From Mycolicibacterium rhodesiae (lineage in GTDB: Bacteria; Actinomycetota; Actinomycetes; Mycobacteriales; Mycobacteriaceae), in the NCBI RefSeq assembly GCF_002086695.1, contig NZ_MVIH01000001.1:1-64000 (forward strand): DNA of 64,000 nucleotides. Direction: 5' to 3'. Under the pieces are notes generated by a model. The model did not search any database and was not told the origin of the DNA. It saw nothing but the letters and a program-made list of their open reading frames with translations. Shown piece by piece: positions 45,125-54,940 of the stretch. How positions within the stretch are numbered: position 1 is the stretch's first letter; every line of letters starts with the position of its first letter. Made by a program: the position numbers and the translations under genes.

Positions 45125-45502
45125 ATGACGATCTCCAAGCTGACCACCAAGGCGGCGTTGACGGTTGCCGCGTTCGCCGTGACGCTGACGGCCGGAGCGG
45201 GCTTCGCCGCGGCCGCCCCGCCAGGTCCTCCGGGGCCACCCGGACCACCGGGACCGCCCGTACCCGCGCCGTGGGGTCCGCCCGGCCCGGGTGCGAACGC
45301 CGGTGGGCCCGGCAACCCGCTGCCGCCCGGGCAGGGCTACCTGCCTCCGCCGGGACACCGTGCCGATTACGACAATGTCGTGCCGGTCTGGGCTCCGCCT
45401 GCGCCGCCACCCCCGCCATGGGCGCCCTGGCTGCCGGTGGTCTGGAACGCGGATCTGCCGGCCTGGGGCGTCTGGTGGAACGGCGGCTTCATCCAGCTGT
45501 AG
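45125..45502 (+). CDS. Secreted Pro/Gly-rich protein with collagen-like run
   Basis: A 125-residue exported protein with a signal peptide (KAALTVAAFAVTLTAGAGFA, cut after AAA). It starts its mature part with PGPPGPPGPPGPP, a short collagen-type Gly-X-Y run, continues Pro/Gly-rich and ends in a Trp-rich segment (PPPPWAPWLPVVWNADLPAW). It has no membrane anchor. The function is unknown. ATG 45125 is supported by the signal peptide. Confidence 0.75.
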   Translation: MTISKLTTKAALTVAAFAVTLTAGAGFAAAAPPGPPGPPGPPGPPVPAPWGPPGPGANAGGPGNPLPPGQGYLPPPGHRADYDNVVPVWAPPAPPPPPWAPWLPVVWNADLPAWGVWWNGGFIQL

Positions 45503-45510
45503 ACCACATG

Positions 45511-45708
45511 TCAGAAGCTTCTCTGACGACGCCGCACGAACTCCAGGAGCGCGGGGTCGTCAGAGCTGAACCGGTCGACTTCCTCGCCGCCGTCGCAGCG
45601 GTACAACCCGACGGTGACCGACTGGGCGTGCCGGGCGATCACCGCCCAGTGCGCGCCGGCATCCTCCCACCGCTGTAGGACCGCCACCGGGTCGTCGCAG
45701 TCACTCAT
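45511..45708 (-). CDS. Small conserved-looking protein of unknown function
   Basis: A 65-residue frame (SDCDDPVAVLQRWEDAGAHW ... VGLYRCDGGEEVDRF) with a normal amino-acid mix, lying between two genes and convergent with the proline-rich gene. ATG 45717 is an alternative start. No family name is known to me. It is supported mainly by its protein-like composition and by filling the gap. Confidence 0.55.
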   Translation of the reverse strand: MSDCDDPVAVLQRWEDAGAHWAVIARHAQSVTVGLYRCDGGEEVDRFSSDDPALLEFVRRRQRSF

Positions 45709-45741
45709 AGTCACCATCATGGCTCGTGGGATGATGCACGG

Positions 45742-46596
45742 ATGCGACTCGGGTTGCACGCCCTGGGTATCGGCGCGGGCGCCGAACCCGAGGTGATCCG
45801 AGCGGTGGCCGCAGCGGCGGAGCGCCATGGATTCGCGACTTTGTGGGCCGGCGAGCACGTGGTGATGGTCGACGAGTCCGACTCTGACTATCCGTACTCC
45901 GACGACGGCAAGATCGCTGTGCCCGCCGACGCGGACTGGATCGACCCGATGATCGGGTTGGCCTTCGCCGCGTCGGCCACGACGACGATCGGGCTCTGCA
46001 CCGGCGTCCTGCTGTTGCCCGAGCACAATCCGGTGATCGTGGCCAAACAGGCGGCCAGCCTGGACAAGATCAGCGGCGGCCGATTCTCGCTCGGCATCGG
46101 AATCGGTTGGTCGCGTGAAGAATTCGACGCTCTCGGAGTCCCCTTCCAACGGCGCGCCGCCCGCACCGCCGACTATGTTGCTGCCATGCGCACCATCTGG
46201 CGCGACGATATTGCTTCGTACGCAGGGCAATTCGTGGACTTCGACGCGATAAGGGTGAACCCGAAACCGCGACGGCGGCGCATCCCGGTCTTGTGCGGCG
46301 GCAACAGTGATGCTGCGCTGCGCAGGGTGGCACGGTGGACGGACGGCTGGTACGGCTTCAACCTTCACCTCGACGAGGTCGCGGCCCGGGTGTCGATGCT
46401 GCGTGAGATGTGTGGGCACGCCGGGCGCGACCCTGGTGAGCTGCGACTGGCGGTAGCGCTGCGCGATTCGAGGCCGCCAGACGTAGGGCGTCTGGCAGAG
46501 TTGGGTGTCGACGAGTTGGTTCTGGTCGCCTCGCCGCCGCAGGATCCGGCTGCCGTCGCCGACTGGGTGGCTGACCTGGCCGCGGATTGGCAGTGA
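45742..46596 (+). CDS. LLM class F420-dependent oxidoreductase
   Basis: A 284-residue luciferase-like (TIM barrel) enzyme. The N-terminus MRLGLHALGIGAGAEP, the segment EHNPVIVAKQAASLDKISGGR and GIGIGWSREEFDALGVPF are hallmarks of the mycobacterial subfamily that uses coenzyme F420 in place of FMN. The substrate is unknown. It is followed nine bases later by a small membrane protein gene and then a cupin, probably one transcript. Confidence 0.9.
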   Translation: MRLGLHALGIGAGAEPEVIRAVAAAAERHGFATLWAGEHVVMVDESDSDYPYSDDGKIAVPADADWIDPMIGLAFAASATTTIGLCTGVLLLPEHNPVIVAKQAASLDKISGGRFSLGIGIGWSREEFDALGVPFQRRAARTADYVAAMRTIWRDDIASYAGQFVDFDAIRVNPKPRRRRIPVLCGGNSDAALRRVARWTDGWYGFNLHLDEVAARVSMLREMCGHAGRDPGELRLAVALRDSRPPDVGRLAELGVDELVLVASPPQDPAAVADWVADLAADWQ

Positions 46597-46605
46597 GGGA
46601 GCGCG

Positions 46606-47040
46606 GTGAACCACTGGAGCGCAGTCGCGGGTGCGGCAGTGTTCGTCTGGCTGGGGATGGTGCTCGCCATTTCATTCCTGGAGGCACCGCTGAAATTCCG
46701 GGCCCCCGGCGTCACGATTCCGCTGGGCCTCGGTATCGGCCGGCTTGTCTTTCGGGCGCTCAACATCAGCGAAGCGGTGCTTGCGGTGGTCATCGCTGTC
46801 GCGCTGGTGCTCGGTAGCCCCGGTCCGGGCGTCGTCGCCGCGGTTCTGGTGGCCGCCGCAGCGCTGGTGATCCAAGTGGTCGGCGTGCGTCCCGCGCTGA
46901 CGCGGCGCTCGGATGCGGTCTTGTCCGACGCCACACAGGCCGAGAGTGGACGCTCGCGCGCGCACTACGTCTATGTCGCGTTGGAAGTCGTCAAGGTGGT
47001 GGCGTTGCTGTTCAGTGGCGTTCTGCTGCTTGGTTTTTGA
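46606..47040 (+). CDS. Four-helix membrane protein of unknown function
   Basis: A 144-residue integral membrane protein with four hydrophobic helices (about 5-25, 45-66, 72-92 and 122-143) and a conserved-looking motif FLEAPLKFRAPGVTIPLGLGIG after helix 1. The GTG at 46606 follows GAGGGAG. Similar short proteins are common in actinobacteria, but no role is known. Confidence 0.75.
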   Translation: MNHWSAVAGAAVFVWLGMVLAISFLEAPLKFRAPGVTIPLGLGIGRLVFRALNISEAVLAVVIAVALVLGSPGPGVVAAVLVAAAALVIQVVGVRPALTRRSDAVLSDATQAESGRSRAHYVYVALEVVKVVALLFSGVLLLGF

Positions 47041-47056
47041 CAGATAGAAGAAGCTG

Positions 47057-47401
47057 ATGGAGGAAGTCATGGAGTCGATCTCGCTGACCCAGCTCGCCGA
47101 CGAACAGTTGGCCGCGGCCCGCTCGTCGAACAGTGGCCGGGCCGCACACACCGTGCACGGCGGCCACGATCACCAGCTGAGGCAGACGCTGATCGCCCTG
47201 GCCAGTGGCCATGAACTCAGCGAGCACCACACGCCGGGGGAGACCACGCTGCAGGTGCTCCGGGGCCACGTCCGGCTGGCCACCGCCGGCGAGGCGTGGG
47301 AAGGCACGACGGGTGATCTGCTGGTGGTCCCGCGGGATCGGCACGGCTTGCAGGCCATCGACGACTCGGTGGTCCTGCTGACGGTGCTGGCCGACAGCTG
47401 A
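47057..47401 (+). CDS. Cupin domain-containing protein
   Basis: A 114-residue single cupin barrel. ELSEHHTPGETTLQVLRGHVRL is the first cupin motif (metal-binding His pair and Glu), and GDLLVVPRDRHGLQAIDDSV the second with its His. These small cupins bind a metal and may be enzymes or sensors. The gene lies 16 bases after the membrane protein gene; it is convergent with the DUF190 gene, four bases from its stop. Confidence 0.85.
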   Translation: MEEVMESISLTQLADEQLAAARSSNSGRAAHTVHGGHDHQLRQTLIALASGHELSEHHTPGETTLQVLRGHVRLATAGEAWEGTTGDLLVVPRDRHGLQAIDDSVVLLTVLADS

Positions 47402-47405
47402 CCGG

Positions 47406-48467
47406 TCAGTACCGGTAGTCGGCCAGATCCGTGGCGCCCTGACGGATATCGCCGTCGAGCATCAGCAGGGCAGGCACCATCTCGGAGGTGACCAGCCCAT
47501 GACGGCCGGTCACGTCGTCGATGAGGTCGAAACACTGGCCGATGACCTCCGGGGTGTCGACGACGATGGTGGTCACCGGCACCCGGCGGCCGTACTGAAT
47601 CAGCTTGTCGCCGTGAGGTTCATGATCACCGTGGAAGCCCCAGATGCCGCGCAGGACGGTGGCGCCGCCGACGGTGTTGGATTCCCACAGCCGCCGCACC
47701 AGTGCCCGGTGGACGGGGACACCGTCGTGGTGAGTGGAAGCGTCGGTGTGGATCGTCAGCTTCTGGCGTAGTTCACGGCCGTGTGCGTCGACAGCGGGCA
47801 GAGCCGGCGGCCGGCCCAGTAGTTGGCCGTCGCGTTTGAGCACCTGGATGCGTTCCACCGTCACCAGCGGCTGATCCATCAGGCCTCCGAGTTCGGGCAG
47901 CGCCTGCCGCGCCTGCGCGGCGGTGCCGACGGCGACGATCATGATCGGCACGTCGGTGTTGCCGCTGAAAAAGCGGGCCCGCCGCCGTCGGCCGTCGGCG
48001 GTCCCGTCCACACCGAGGAACACGGTCGCTCCGGCGAAGTGGTGGCGGTGCAAGAGATCGCACACCGCGTAGAAGGCGGCTGCGCCGTTGATCCGGCGCC
48101 GTCGCCCGACGTAGATGGTGAGCTTGACCCCGTTGTCTCCCTCGGGCAGCTCGCCGCTGTAGAGCCGGGCGCGCTCGAGGGTGATCAAACCGCGCTTGGT
48201 GATGGCGACAACGTCGTCGATCAGCCCGCCGATGGTCTCCGCGGTGTCGACGGCGGCGACCGCGATCGGCGGATCCTCCGACAGCGTCAGCGACTGGTCG
48301 CTGCGGATGACATGCCGTGGGCCGAAGCTGGCGATGCCGCGCAGCATCACACTGTCGGCGACCTGGCGCTGCGCGTACAGGTCGAGCATCGCCTCGGCCA
48401 GGAAGCGGGAACCGGCGCGCTGGCGTTCGCCGAAGAACGCGGTCAGTTTGAGATAGCTGTCGTTCAC
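47406..48467 (-). CDS. Tandem DUF190 domain protein
   Basis: A 353-residue protein made of DUF190 modules, a PII-like fold. Units start with YLKLTAFFGERQRAGSRFLAEA, LTIYVGRRRRINGAAAF and LTIHTDASTHHDG, so three related segments can be seen. Each has the GATVxRGIxGFG/GATVFLG turn of PII-like trimers. GTG 48467 overlaps nothing functional upstream except the fluC stop (four bases). DUF190 genes often travel with FluC fluoride channels, as here, which suggests a role in fluoride resistance (association only). Confidence 0.85.
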   Translation of the reverse strand: MNDSYLKLTAFFGERQRAGSRFLAEAMLDLYAQRQVADSVMLRGIASFGPRHVIRSDQSLTLSEDPPIAVAAVDTAETIGGLIDDVVAITKRGLITLERARLYSGELPEGDNGVKLTIYVGRRRRINGAAAFYAVCDLLHRHHFAGATVFLGVDGTADGRRRRARFFSGNTDVPIMIVAVGTAAQARQALPELGGLMDQPLVTVERIQVLKRDGQLLGRPPALPAVDAHGRELRQKLTIHTDASTHHDGVPVHRALVRRLWESNTVGGATVLRGIWGFHGDHEPHGDKLIQYGRRVPVTTIVVDTPEVIGQCFDLIDDVTGRHGLVTSEMVPALLMLDGDIRQGATDLADYRY

Positions 48468-48829
48468 AGCAGCCCCGCAATCCACTGGCCGAGCATCGCC
48501 GCGGCGACACCCAGGACGACGCTGGCGACCAGATTGGCTATCGCGGGCCAGATCTGGCGTTCTTCGGTCAGCCGCTGCGTCTCCAGCATCCACGTCGAGA
48601 ACGTGGTGTACGCACCGACGAAGGCGGTGCCGACCAGCAACGCGGCGTGGTGGCTGAGGGTGAGCCCGCTGACGAAGCCGAGCAGCACCGCGCCGCTGAT
48701 GTTGACCGCCAGCGTGCCGAACGGGAACGAGCGTGCCGCCCGGCGCGCCACGGCGCGATCAACCATGAACCGGGCCACCGAACCCAGCCCGCCGATCAGC
48801 ATCACCCCAGCCCAGATCGCGACGGTCAC
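48464..48829 (-). CDS. Fluoride exporter FluC/CrcB, subunit 2
   Basis: A 121-residue four-helix protein of the CrcB/Fluc family. [13 protein letters not shown] is the N-terminal signature, [19 protein letters not shown] holds the pore Asn, and [17 protein letters not shown] carries the phenylalanine box and Na-site TTFST. It overlaps its partner by four bases; the pair probably makes a hetero-dimeric fluoride channel, as in other actinobacteria with two adjacent genes. The GTG start overlaps the end of the first fluC gene. Confidence 0.92.
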   Translation of the reverse strand: MTVAIWAGVMLIGGLGSVARFMVDRAVARRAARSFPFGTLAVNISGAVLLGFVSGLTLSHHAALLVGTAFVGAYTTFSTWMLETQRLTEERQIWPAIANLVASVVLGVAAAMLGQWIAGLL

Positions 48830-49224
48830 GCGCGGATCCTGACCCGGCGGACCAACGCCGTCGCGATGTAGACAGCCAGCAGGCCAGCGGCGATGCTGAC
48901 CAGGCTGTATGCCGCTGCCAACCCGTAATGGTGGTGCTCGATCATCTTCAGCGTCTCGACCTGCATGGTCGAGAACGTCGTCAGCCCGCCGCAGAGGCCG
49001 GTGCCCAGCAGCGGGCGGCGGTAGCTCGACAGCGGCAGGCGTTCGAGCAGGCGCGTGGTGAAGTAGCCCAGCAGGAAGGCTCCCGCGATGTTGACACCGA
49101 AGGTCGCCCACGGCCAGCGCGCCGGGTCGTCGGCGAAGACCGTCGCGAGGATCGCGCGCGCCAGGGTTCCCACCGCGCCGCCGACGAACACGGCCGCCAG
49201 TTCCCGGTTGTCATGACCGAACAT
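48826..49224 (-). CDS. Fluoride exporter FluC/CrcB, subunit 1
   Basis: A 132-residue CrcB/Fluc channel subunit with [30 protein letters not shown] and [18 protein letters not shown] motifs and four helices. ATG 49224 lies six bases after GGGGG. Second subunit and DUF190 gene follow with four-base overlaps, so the three are one operon. No fluoride riboswitch consensus is visible upstream. Confidence 0.92.
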   Translation of the reverse strand: MFGHDNRELAAVFVGGAVGTLARAILATVFADDPARWPWATFGVNIAGAFLLGYFTTRLLERLPLSSYRRPLLGTGLCGGLTTFSTMQVETLKMIEHHHYGLAAAYSLVSIAAGLLAVYIATALVRRVRIRA

Positions 49225-49292
49225 GGGCAACCCCCTTAACCGTCGATGAATCCGCGAGCAAGTATCACCCGAGGAAAGGCAGAATTGTCGCC

Positions 49293-50927
<1,635 letters not shown>

Positions 50928-50964
50928 GCACCACATCGGGTGGATGTTGTTGACCGGTAGGTGT

Positions 50965-51342
50965 TTACGTGCGGTCAGGACAGATGTTCGAGGTGGCGGC
51001 ATTCACCTGGAATGACGCGGCGCTGTCCGAAATCTGGTTCATGTCACTCAGCCGAGCTGCTACGGACTGCGGGGTGGCCCCGTCCCGGATCTGGCCGCAA
51101 GCCCAGTGGCCTTGGCTGATCAGCTCGCCATCTGGCTTACCGAAGTTGCCGTATTGACTCTTGTGGAGGGCGTCGAGATAGATCTGTTCGGGGTCATTTG
51201 CGCTCGACCCGCCCGAACATCCGGACAACGCGACGAGCAGCCAGACTAGGGCTGCGACGGCGCGGCCGCGCCGTAGCAGTCGCGGCGTGACGATGCTCGG
51301 CGACGAATAGCGACGACAAGATGCGGCCATATCACCACCCAC
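50965..51342 (-). CDS. DUF732 domain lipoprotein
   Basis: A 125-residue predicted lipoprotein; the signal ALVWLLVALSGC ends in Cys42. The mature part fits the mycobacterial DUF732 pattern (YLDALHKSQYGN ... LISQGHWACGQIRDGATPQSVAARL) with a cysteine pair. These small secreted proteins are numerous in mycobacteria and of unknown function. ATG 51330 is an alternative start. Confidence 0.8.
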   Translation of the reverse strand: MGGDMAASCRRYSSPSIVTPRLLRRGRAVAALVWLLVALSGCSGGSSANDPEQIYLDALHKSQYGNFGKPDGELISQGHWACGQIRDGATPQSVAARLSDMNQISDSAASFQVNAATSNICPDRT

Positions 51343-51446
51343 CTGTTCTGTCTTGCTGACACGACTGTAAATTTCGCTCAGCGATTGGACAGCTCAATCA
51401 CAGAATTGGGCGGAAGTTTCTCGCCCGCGGACCTACGGAAGGTCCG

Positions 51447-52772
51447 GTGACGACCTCGTCCCAGCAGGTCGGAGAACGTCGCCCGGTGCCGTCTGAATAC
51501 AGTCATCTGGTGAGTTCCGTTGCCGAAGGTGACTGTCCTTCGGAAGCCGAGGAAAAGCTTCCGCGGGAGGTCTGGGTTCTGATCGCCGCCAACGCGGTGA
51601 TCGCCTTGGGGTATGGCGTGGTGGCGCCGGTGCTGCCGCAGTTCGCCCGCAACTTCGGTGTGAGTATCAGCGCCGCGACGTTCGTGATCACCGCGTTCGC
51701 GTTGATGCGGCTGTGCTTCGCTCCGGCGTCGGGCATGTTGGTGCAGCGGCTGGGGGAGCGGCGGATCTACGTCAGCGGCCTGCTGATCGTGGCCCTGTCG
51801 ACCGGGGCGTGCGCGTTCGCCCACACCTATTGGCAGCTGCTGGTGTTCCGGGCGCTCGGTGGGATCGGCTCGACGATGTTTTTCGTCTCCGCGCTGGGAC
51901 TGATGATCCGGATCAGTCCGCACAATGCCCGCGGCCGGGTGGCGGGGATGTTCTCGTCGGCGTTCCTGGTCGGCTCGGTGGCCGGCCCGCTGCTCGGCAG
52001 CCTCACCGCCGGGCTTGGCTTGGCCGCGCCCTTCCTCATCTACGGCGCGGCCTTGCTGATCGCCGCGGCGGTGGTGTTCATCAATCTGCGGCATTCCCAC
52101 CTCGCCGCACCGGCGCCGGCTGACGAACTCACGGTGACCCTGGGTGTGGCGCTGCGACACCCGGCTTATCGGGCGGCGCTGCTGTCGAACTTCGCGACCG
52201 GGTGGTCCGCCTTCGGGCTGCGGGTGGCGCTGGTGCCGCTGTTCATCACCGAGGCGCTGCACCGCGGGCCCGGGGTCGCCGGAGCGGCGCTGGCCACGTT
52301 CGCGGCCGGCAACGTGGCGGCGGTGATCCCCTCGGGCCGGTTCTCTGACCGGACCGGCCGTCGGCCGTTGCTGATCATCGGGCTGGGGATCTCGGGGCTG
52401 ACGACGGCTGTGGTCGGGGCGGCGACGTCGCTGCCGATATTCCTGGTGGGTGCGTTCATCGCGGGAGCGGGCACGGGCGTGTTCACCGCGCCGCAGCAGG
52501 CCGCGGTGGCCGACATCATCGGCAAGGCCCGCGGCGGGACGGCGGTGGCGACCTTCCAGATGATGTCGGACCTGGGGTCGATCGCCGGATCACTCGGGGT
52601 GGGGGAGATCGCCCAGCATCTGTCGTTCGAGTGGGCGTTCGCGATCAGTGGGGCCATCCTGGTGTTGGCGTCGATCGGGTGGCTGCTGGCGCCGGAAACC
52701 CGGGACAGGCCGCCGCTGGAGCACACCCCGTCGCGGCCGCTTGGGCCAGAGGCCGCCGGCGAGCTGCCCTGA
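51447..52772 (+). CDS. MFS transporter
   Basis: A 441-residue twelve-helix MFS protein with an N-terminal hydrophilic extension of about 40 residues. Motif-A-like RLGERRIYVSG follows helix 2 and SGRFSDRTGRRPLL is the second-half loop. GTG 51447 is the first start; a later ATG or GTG cannot be excluded because the extension is not conserved in MFS. Probably a drug or metabolite exporter. It is the last gene before tRNA-Ala and the accessory region. Confidence 0.85.
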   Translation: MTTSSQQVGERRPVPSEYSHLVSSVAEGDCPSEAEEKLPREVWVLIAANAVIALGYGVVAPVLPQFARNFGVSISAATFVITAFALMRLCFAPASGMLVQRLGERRIYVSGLLIVALSTGACAFAHTYWQLLVFRALGGIGSTMFFVSALGLMIRISPHNARGRVAGMFSSAFLVGSVAGPLLGSLTAGLGLAAPFLIYGAALLIAAAVVFINLRHSHLAAPAPADELTVTLGVALRHPAYRAALLSNFATGWSAFGLRVALVPLFITEALHRGPGVAGAALATFAAGNVAAVIPSGRFSDRTGRRPLLIIGLGISGLTTAVVGAATSLPIFLVGAFIAGAGTGVFTAPQQAAVADIIGKARGGTAVATFQMMSDLGSIAGSLGVGEIAQHLSFEWAFAISGAILVLASIGWLLAPETRDRPPLEHTPSRPLGPEAAGELP

Positions 52773-52824
52773 GCAGCGATTTTGAGGCGCGCGTGCCGGT
52801 GGTGTAACTTCGTTGAGCACACCT

Positions 52825-52900
52825 GGGGCTATGGCGCAGTTGGTAGCGCACCACACTGGCAGTGTGGGGGTCAGGGGTTCGAATCCCCTTAGCTCCACCA
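52825..52900 (+). tRNA. tRNA-Ala (anticodon GGC)
   Basis: A full cloverleaf of 76 bases: acceptor GGGGCTA pairs with TAGCTCC, D arm GCGC...GCGC, anticodon stem CCACA / TGTGG with loop CTGGCAG (anticodon GGC at 52858-52860), T arm AGGGG-TTCGAAT-CCCCT, and an encoded CCA. It marks the junction between core genes to the left and an integrase-bearing accessory region to the right, as expected for an integration target. Confidence 0.97.
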
Positions 52901-52908
52901 GGCAAAAC

Positions 52909-52926
52909 AGCACTCGATTGAGTGCT
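52909..52926. terminator. Hairpin after tRNA-Ala
   Basis: Perfect 7-bp stem AGCACTC / GAGTGCT with a four-base loop, nine bases after the tRNA. No T-run follows, so it is either a weak terminator or a processing signal, or part of the attachment region. Confidence 0.45.
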
Positions 52927-52938
52927 CAGAAGGTCGTT

Positions 52939-52962
52939 TGACGACAGTTCTGACGACAGTTC
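52939..52962 (+). repeat. Two exact 12-bp direct repeats next to tRNA-Ala
   Basis: TGACGACAGTTC occurs twice without a gap, 39 bases after the tRNA 3' end. Tandem short direct repeats beside a tRNA attachment site are typical of integrase arm-type binding sites. Confidence 0.6.
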
Positions 52963-53274
52963 GGTTCATCTCAGCCGTGAGCAGGAGCGCATCGCCCCCT
53001 TCTCATCAGCTCCCGGATGGCCGCCACGGCGCTGTCGGTCAACACAGTCCGCCCCTGCGGCGTGACGGCCCCTGCGGTGTGGCGGGGTGATGGCCATGCC
53101 ATTGGTCCCAACCAACCAGCGGCGGTCAGCGTCCCCGCTCCGATCGTCGAATTTCCGTCACGCTGCAGCATGATGCCTGCTCGCGAACCGTGAGCCTCCC
53201 GGCCGGGGCATGTCGTGTCTCGGCTGGCGATCCTACGACTTGTCGTATCCTGACCGCCGGGAGGCAAGAGTCGG
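52963..53274. other. 312-bp stretch without a convincing gene
   Basis: The only frame of note is on the minus strand (52971-53267, 98 residues), ending in TDSAVAAIRELMRRG, which looks like a genuine helix but belongs to no family I can name; the first 40 residues are Arg/Pro-rich noise. It may be the end of a decayed island gene. A ribosome binding site (GGGAGG) for the next gene is at the right edge. Confidence 0.4.
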
Positions 53275-54396
53275 TTGAACGCAGCTCAGAGCGGAGATAG
53301 CCAGGCTCCTGGGGGTCCCTCTAGTGGTCTTCGCGACATACCAGAACCCCTACATGGAGAGACTGGTGTCGCGCTGTCCGGGCCACCAATATCGCCCATG
53401 GCACGCATTTCCCTGTACGACGACGTCCAATGGGAACTATTCATCCTTGAATGGGTGCATGCCCTGAGATCCGGCTACGTTCAGGTCAAGCGGTTCGGTG
53501 GAGCCGGTGACAGGGGCGCGGACATTGCGGCGTTCAAGACTGCAAACGGCCTAGAAGGTGCTTGGGACTGTTTCCAGTGCAAGCACTATGCAGAACCTCT
53601 CGCCCTAGGAGACATACTTCCCGAGATTCTGAAGATCTTCGTGGCAACTGTTGTCGGAGAGTGCGTTCTGCCGGACAGCTACCAGATCTTGGCTCCCCGC
53701 GGTTGCAGTACAAACTGCGGTCGGATGCTCAGCAGCCCGCAGAAGTTGAGGAAAAAGTTCCTCGACCACTTGGCCGACGACGACAGCACCCTCGCGAGGG
53801 GCCTTGAGTCGGACCTCGTCTCTTCGGTTCAGGAACTGGCGTCGGTCACGGATTTCTCGATGTTCCGATCCGTCGAGCTGACTGATGTGCTTGAACTGCA
53901 TAAGACAACTTGTTGGTACAGCGACCGATTCGCCACAGCGCTTCAGCCGCGACCCGCTCATGTGCCAGCTCCCGGTGACTTGGCGACACACGAACGGAGA
54001 TACGTACAACAACTGGTTGATGTTTACGCCGAAGCACACCCCGAGGAAAGCCTCCAACCCGAATCAGTGGCATCAAATCCCAGAGTGGGCGAACGCTTTC
54101 GCCGCCACCGCGAGAACTTCTACAAGGCGGAGGCGCTACGAGTGTACGCGCGGGATTCAGTGCCGCCGGGGACTTTTGAGCGATTGCAGGATGACATTCA
54201 TTCGGGTGTTATCGATGTAGTCGAGGACCACCACGCCACGGGCCTGAGACGTTTGACGAGTGTGCTTTCGCTAGTTGGACAGCTGGATCTGAGTCGGCAT
54301 CGTCTGATTTCGGTGGTCGAGATCGATGATCGACAGGGCATGTGCCACCAGCTGGCGAACGTCGATCGGATTCAATGGATGTCGCGCAATGAATGA
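53275..54396 (+). CDS. ABC-3C system effector with Mrr-like restriction endonuclease domain
   Basis: A 373-residue protein; TTG 53275 follows GGGAGG at a fair distance, and ATG 53398 is the alternative. The N-terminal domain (about 40-150) has the restriction-endonuclease core: VKRFGGAGDRGADIAAF with Asp83, then FQCKHY with Gln101 and Lys103, the D...QxK pattern of Mrr-type nucleases. The rest is helical and fits the C-terminal recruitment domain of ABC-three-component (ABC-3C) systems, which joins the effector to the ATPase. Codon use is less GC-extreme than the core genes. It overlaps the next gene by eight bases. Confidence 0.8.
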   Translation: MNAAQSGDSQAPGGPSSGLRDIPEPLHGETGVALSGPPISPMARISLYDDVQWELFILEWVHALRSGYVQVKRFGGAGDRGADIAAFKTANGLEGAWDCFQCKHYAEPLALGDILPEILKIFVATVVGECVLPDSYQILAPRGCSTNCGRMLSSPQKLRKKFLDHLADDDSTLARGLESDLVSSVQELASVTDFSMFRSVELTDVLELHKTTCWYSDRFATALQPRPAHVPAPGDLATHERRYVQQLVDVYAEAHPEESLQPESVASNPRVGERFRRHRENFYKAEALRVYARDSVPPGTFERLQDDIHSGVIDVVEDHHATGLRRLTSVLSLVGQLDLSRHRLISVVEIDDRQGMCHQLANVDRIQWMSRNE

Positions 54397-54940
54397 CTAC
54401 GACAATCGGGCACCGAACGGTCCAGCGGGCGACCGTCGGAGGCCGCAAAGCATCAATGAATCGCCGCTGAACGGCCCTTTGGAGGTCGGCATCCGCGTGT
54501 TGATGATCTTGACCCAGGCCTTCCCAGCTGAACTCGACCTGAATCAGCTTGTCCTGCTTGATCACTTCGTGCTCCACAGCAGGGACGTCGGTGGCCCTGA
54601 AAGTCTGCATCCGGCTCTGCCGATCCGTGCAGGCGAGATTGCGGCCAAGCGTGAATCTATCGAGGCAGGAATTGGTCTTCTGCTGAGGCTGCATCTCGCC
54701 GAGATTGCGGTTGGAATGAACGGGGTGCGGTTTCTTGCCGGCGACGGCGCCCTGCACTTCGTGGGAGTCTTGGGCTCGTCGTACTCACATCGCTTGCGCG
54801 ATCGTGTCGGATGGGTGTTGGGAAGTTTTCCCGATCTGGACGAAGCGAATCTGCGACGGCAGACAAAGGCGATATTCGATTCCTGGTCCGAAGAATTTCA
54901 CTGGCCCGATACGGACGGGAACAATGGCAAACCGCATTAG
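54389..54940 (+). CDS. ABC-3C system middle component
   Basis: A 183-residue protein with the pattern of ABC-three-component middle components: PLEVGIRVLMILTQAFPAEL, LVLLDHFVLHSRDVGGPESL, RAGEIAAKRESIEAGIGLLL and SYSHRLRDRVGWV. In the published scheme it bridges the ATPase and the effector. ATG 54389 sits inside the stop of the effector gene, and the ATPase gene starts 17 bases before its end, so the three form a tight operon. Confidence 0.82.
   Translation: MNDYDNRAPNGPAGDRRRPQSINESPLNGPLEVGIRVLMILTQAFPAELDLNQLVLLDHFVLHSRDVGGPESLHPALPIRAGEIAAKRESIEAGIGLLLRLHLAEIAVGMNGVRFLAGDGALHFVGVLGSSYSHRLRDRVGWVLGSFPDLDEANLRRQTKAIFDSWSEEFHWPDTDGNNGKPH

Noticed and set aside
49225..49292. Fluoride riboswitch before the fluC genes
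   Set aside because: Only 68 bases separate fluC from pgm, and the crcB-motif consensus is not visible on the minus strand.
52971..53267. 98-residue minus-strand ORF after tRNA-Ala
   Set aside because: Only its last 20 residues look protein-like and no ribosome binding site or family match is seen; kept as an unexplained stretch.
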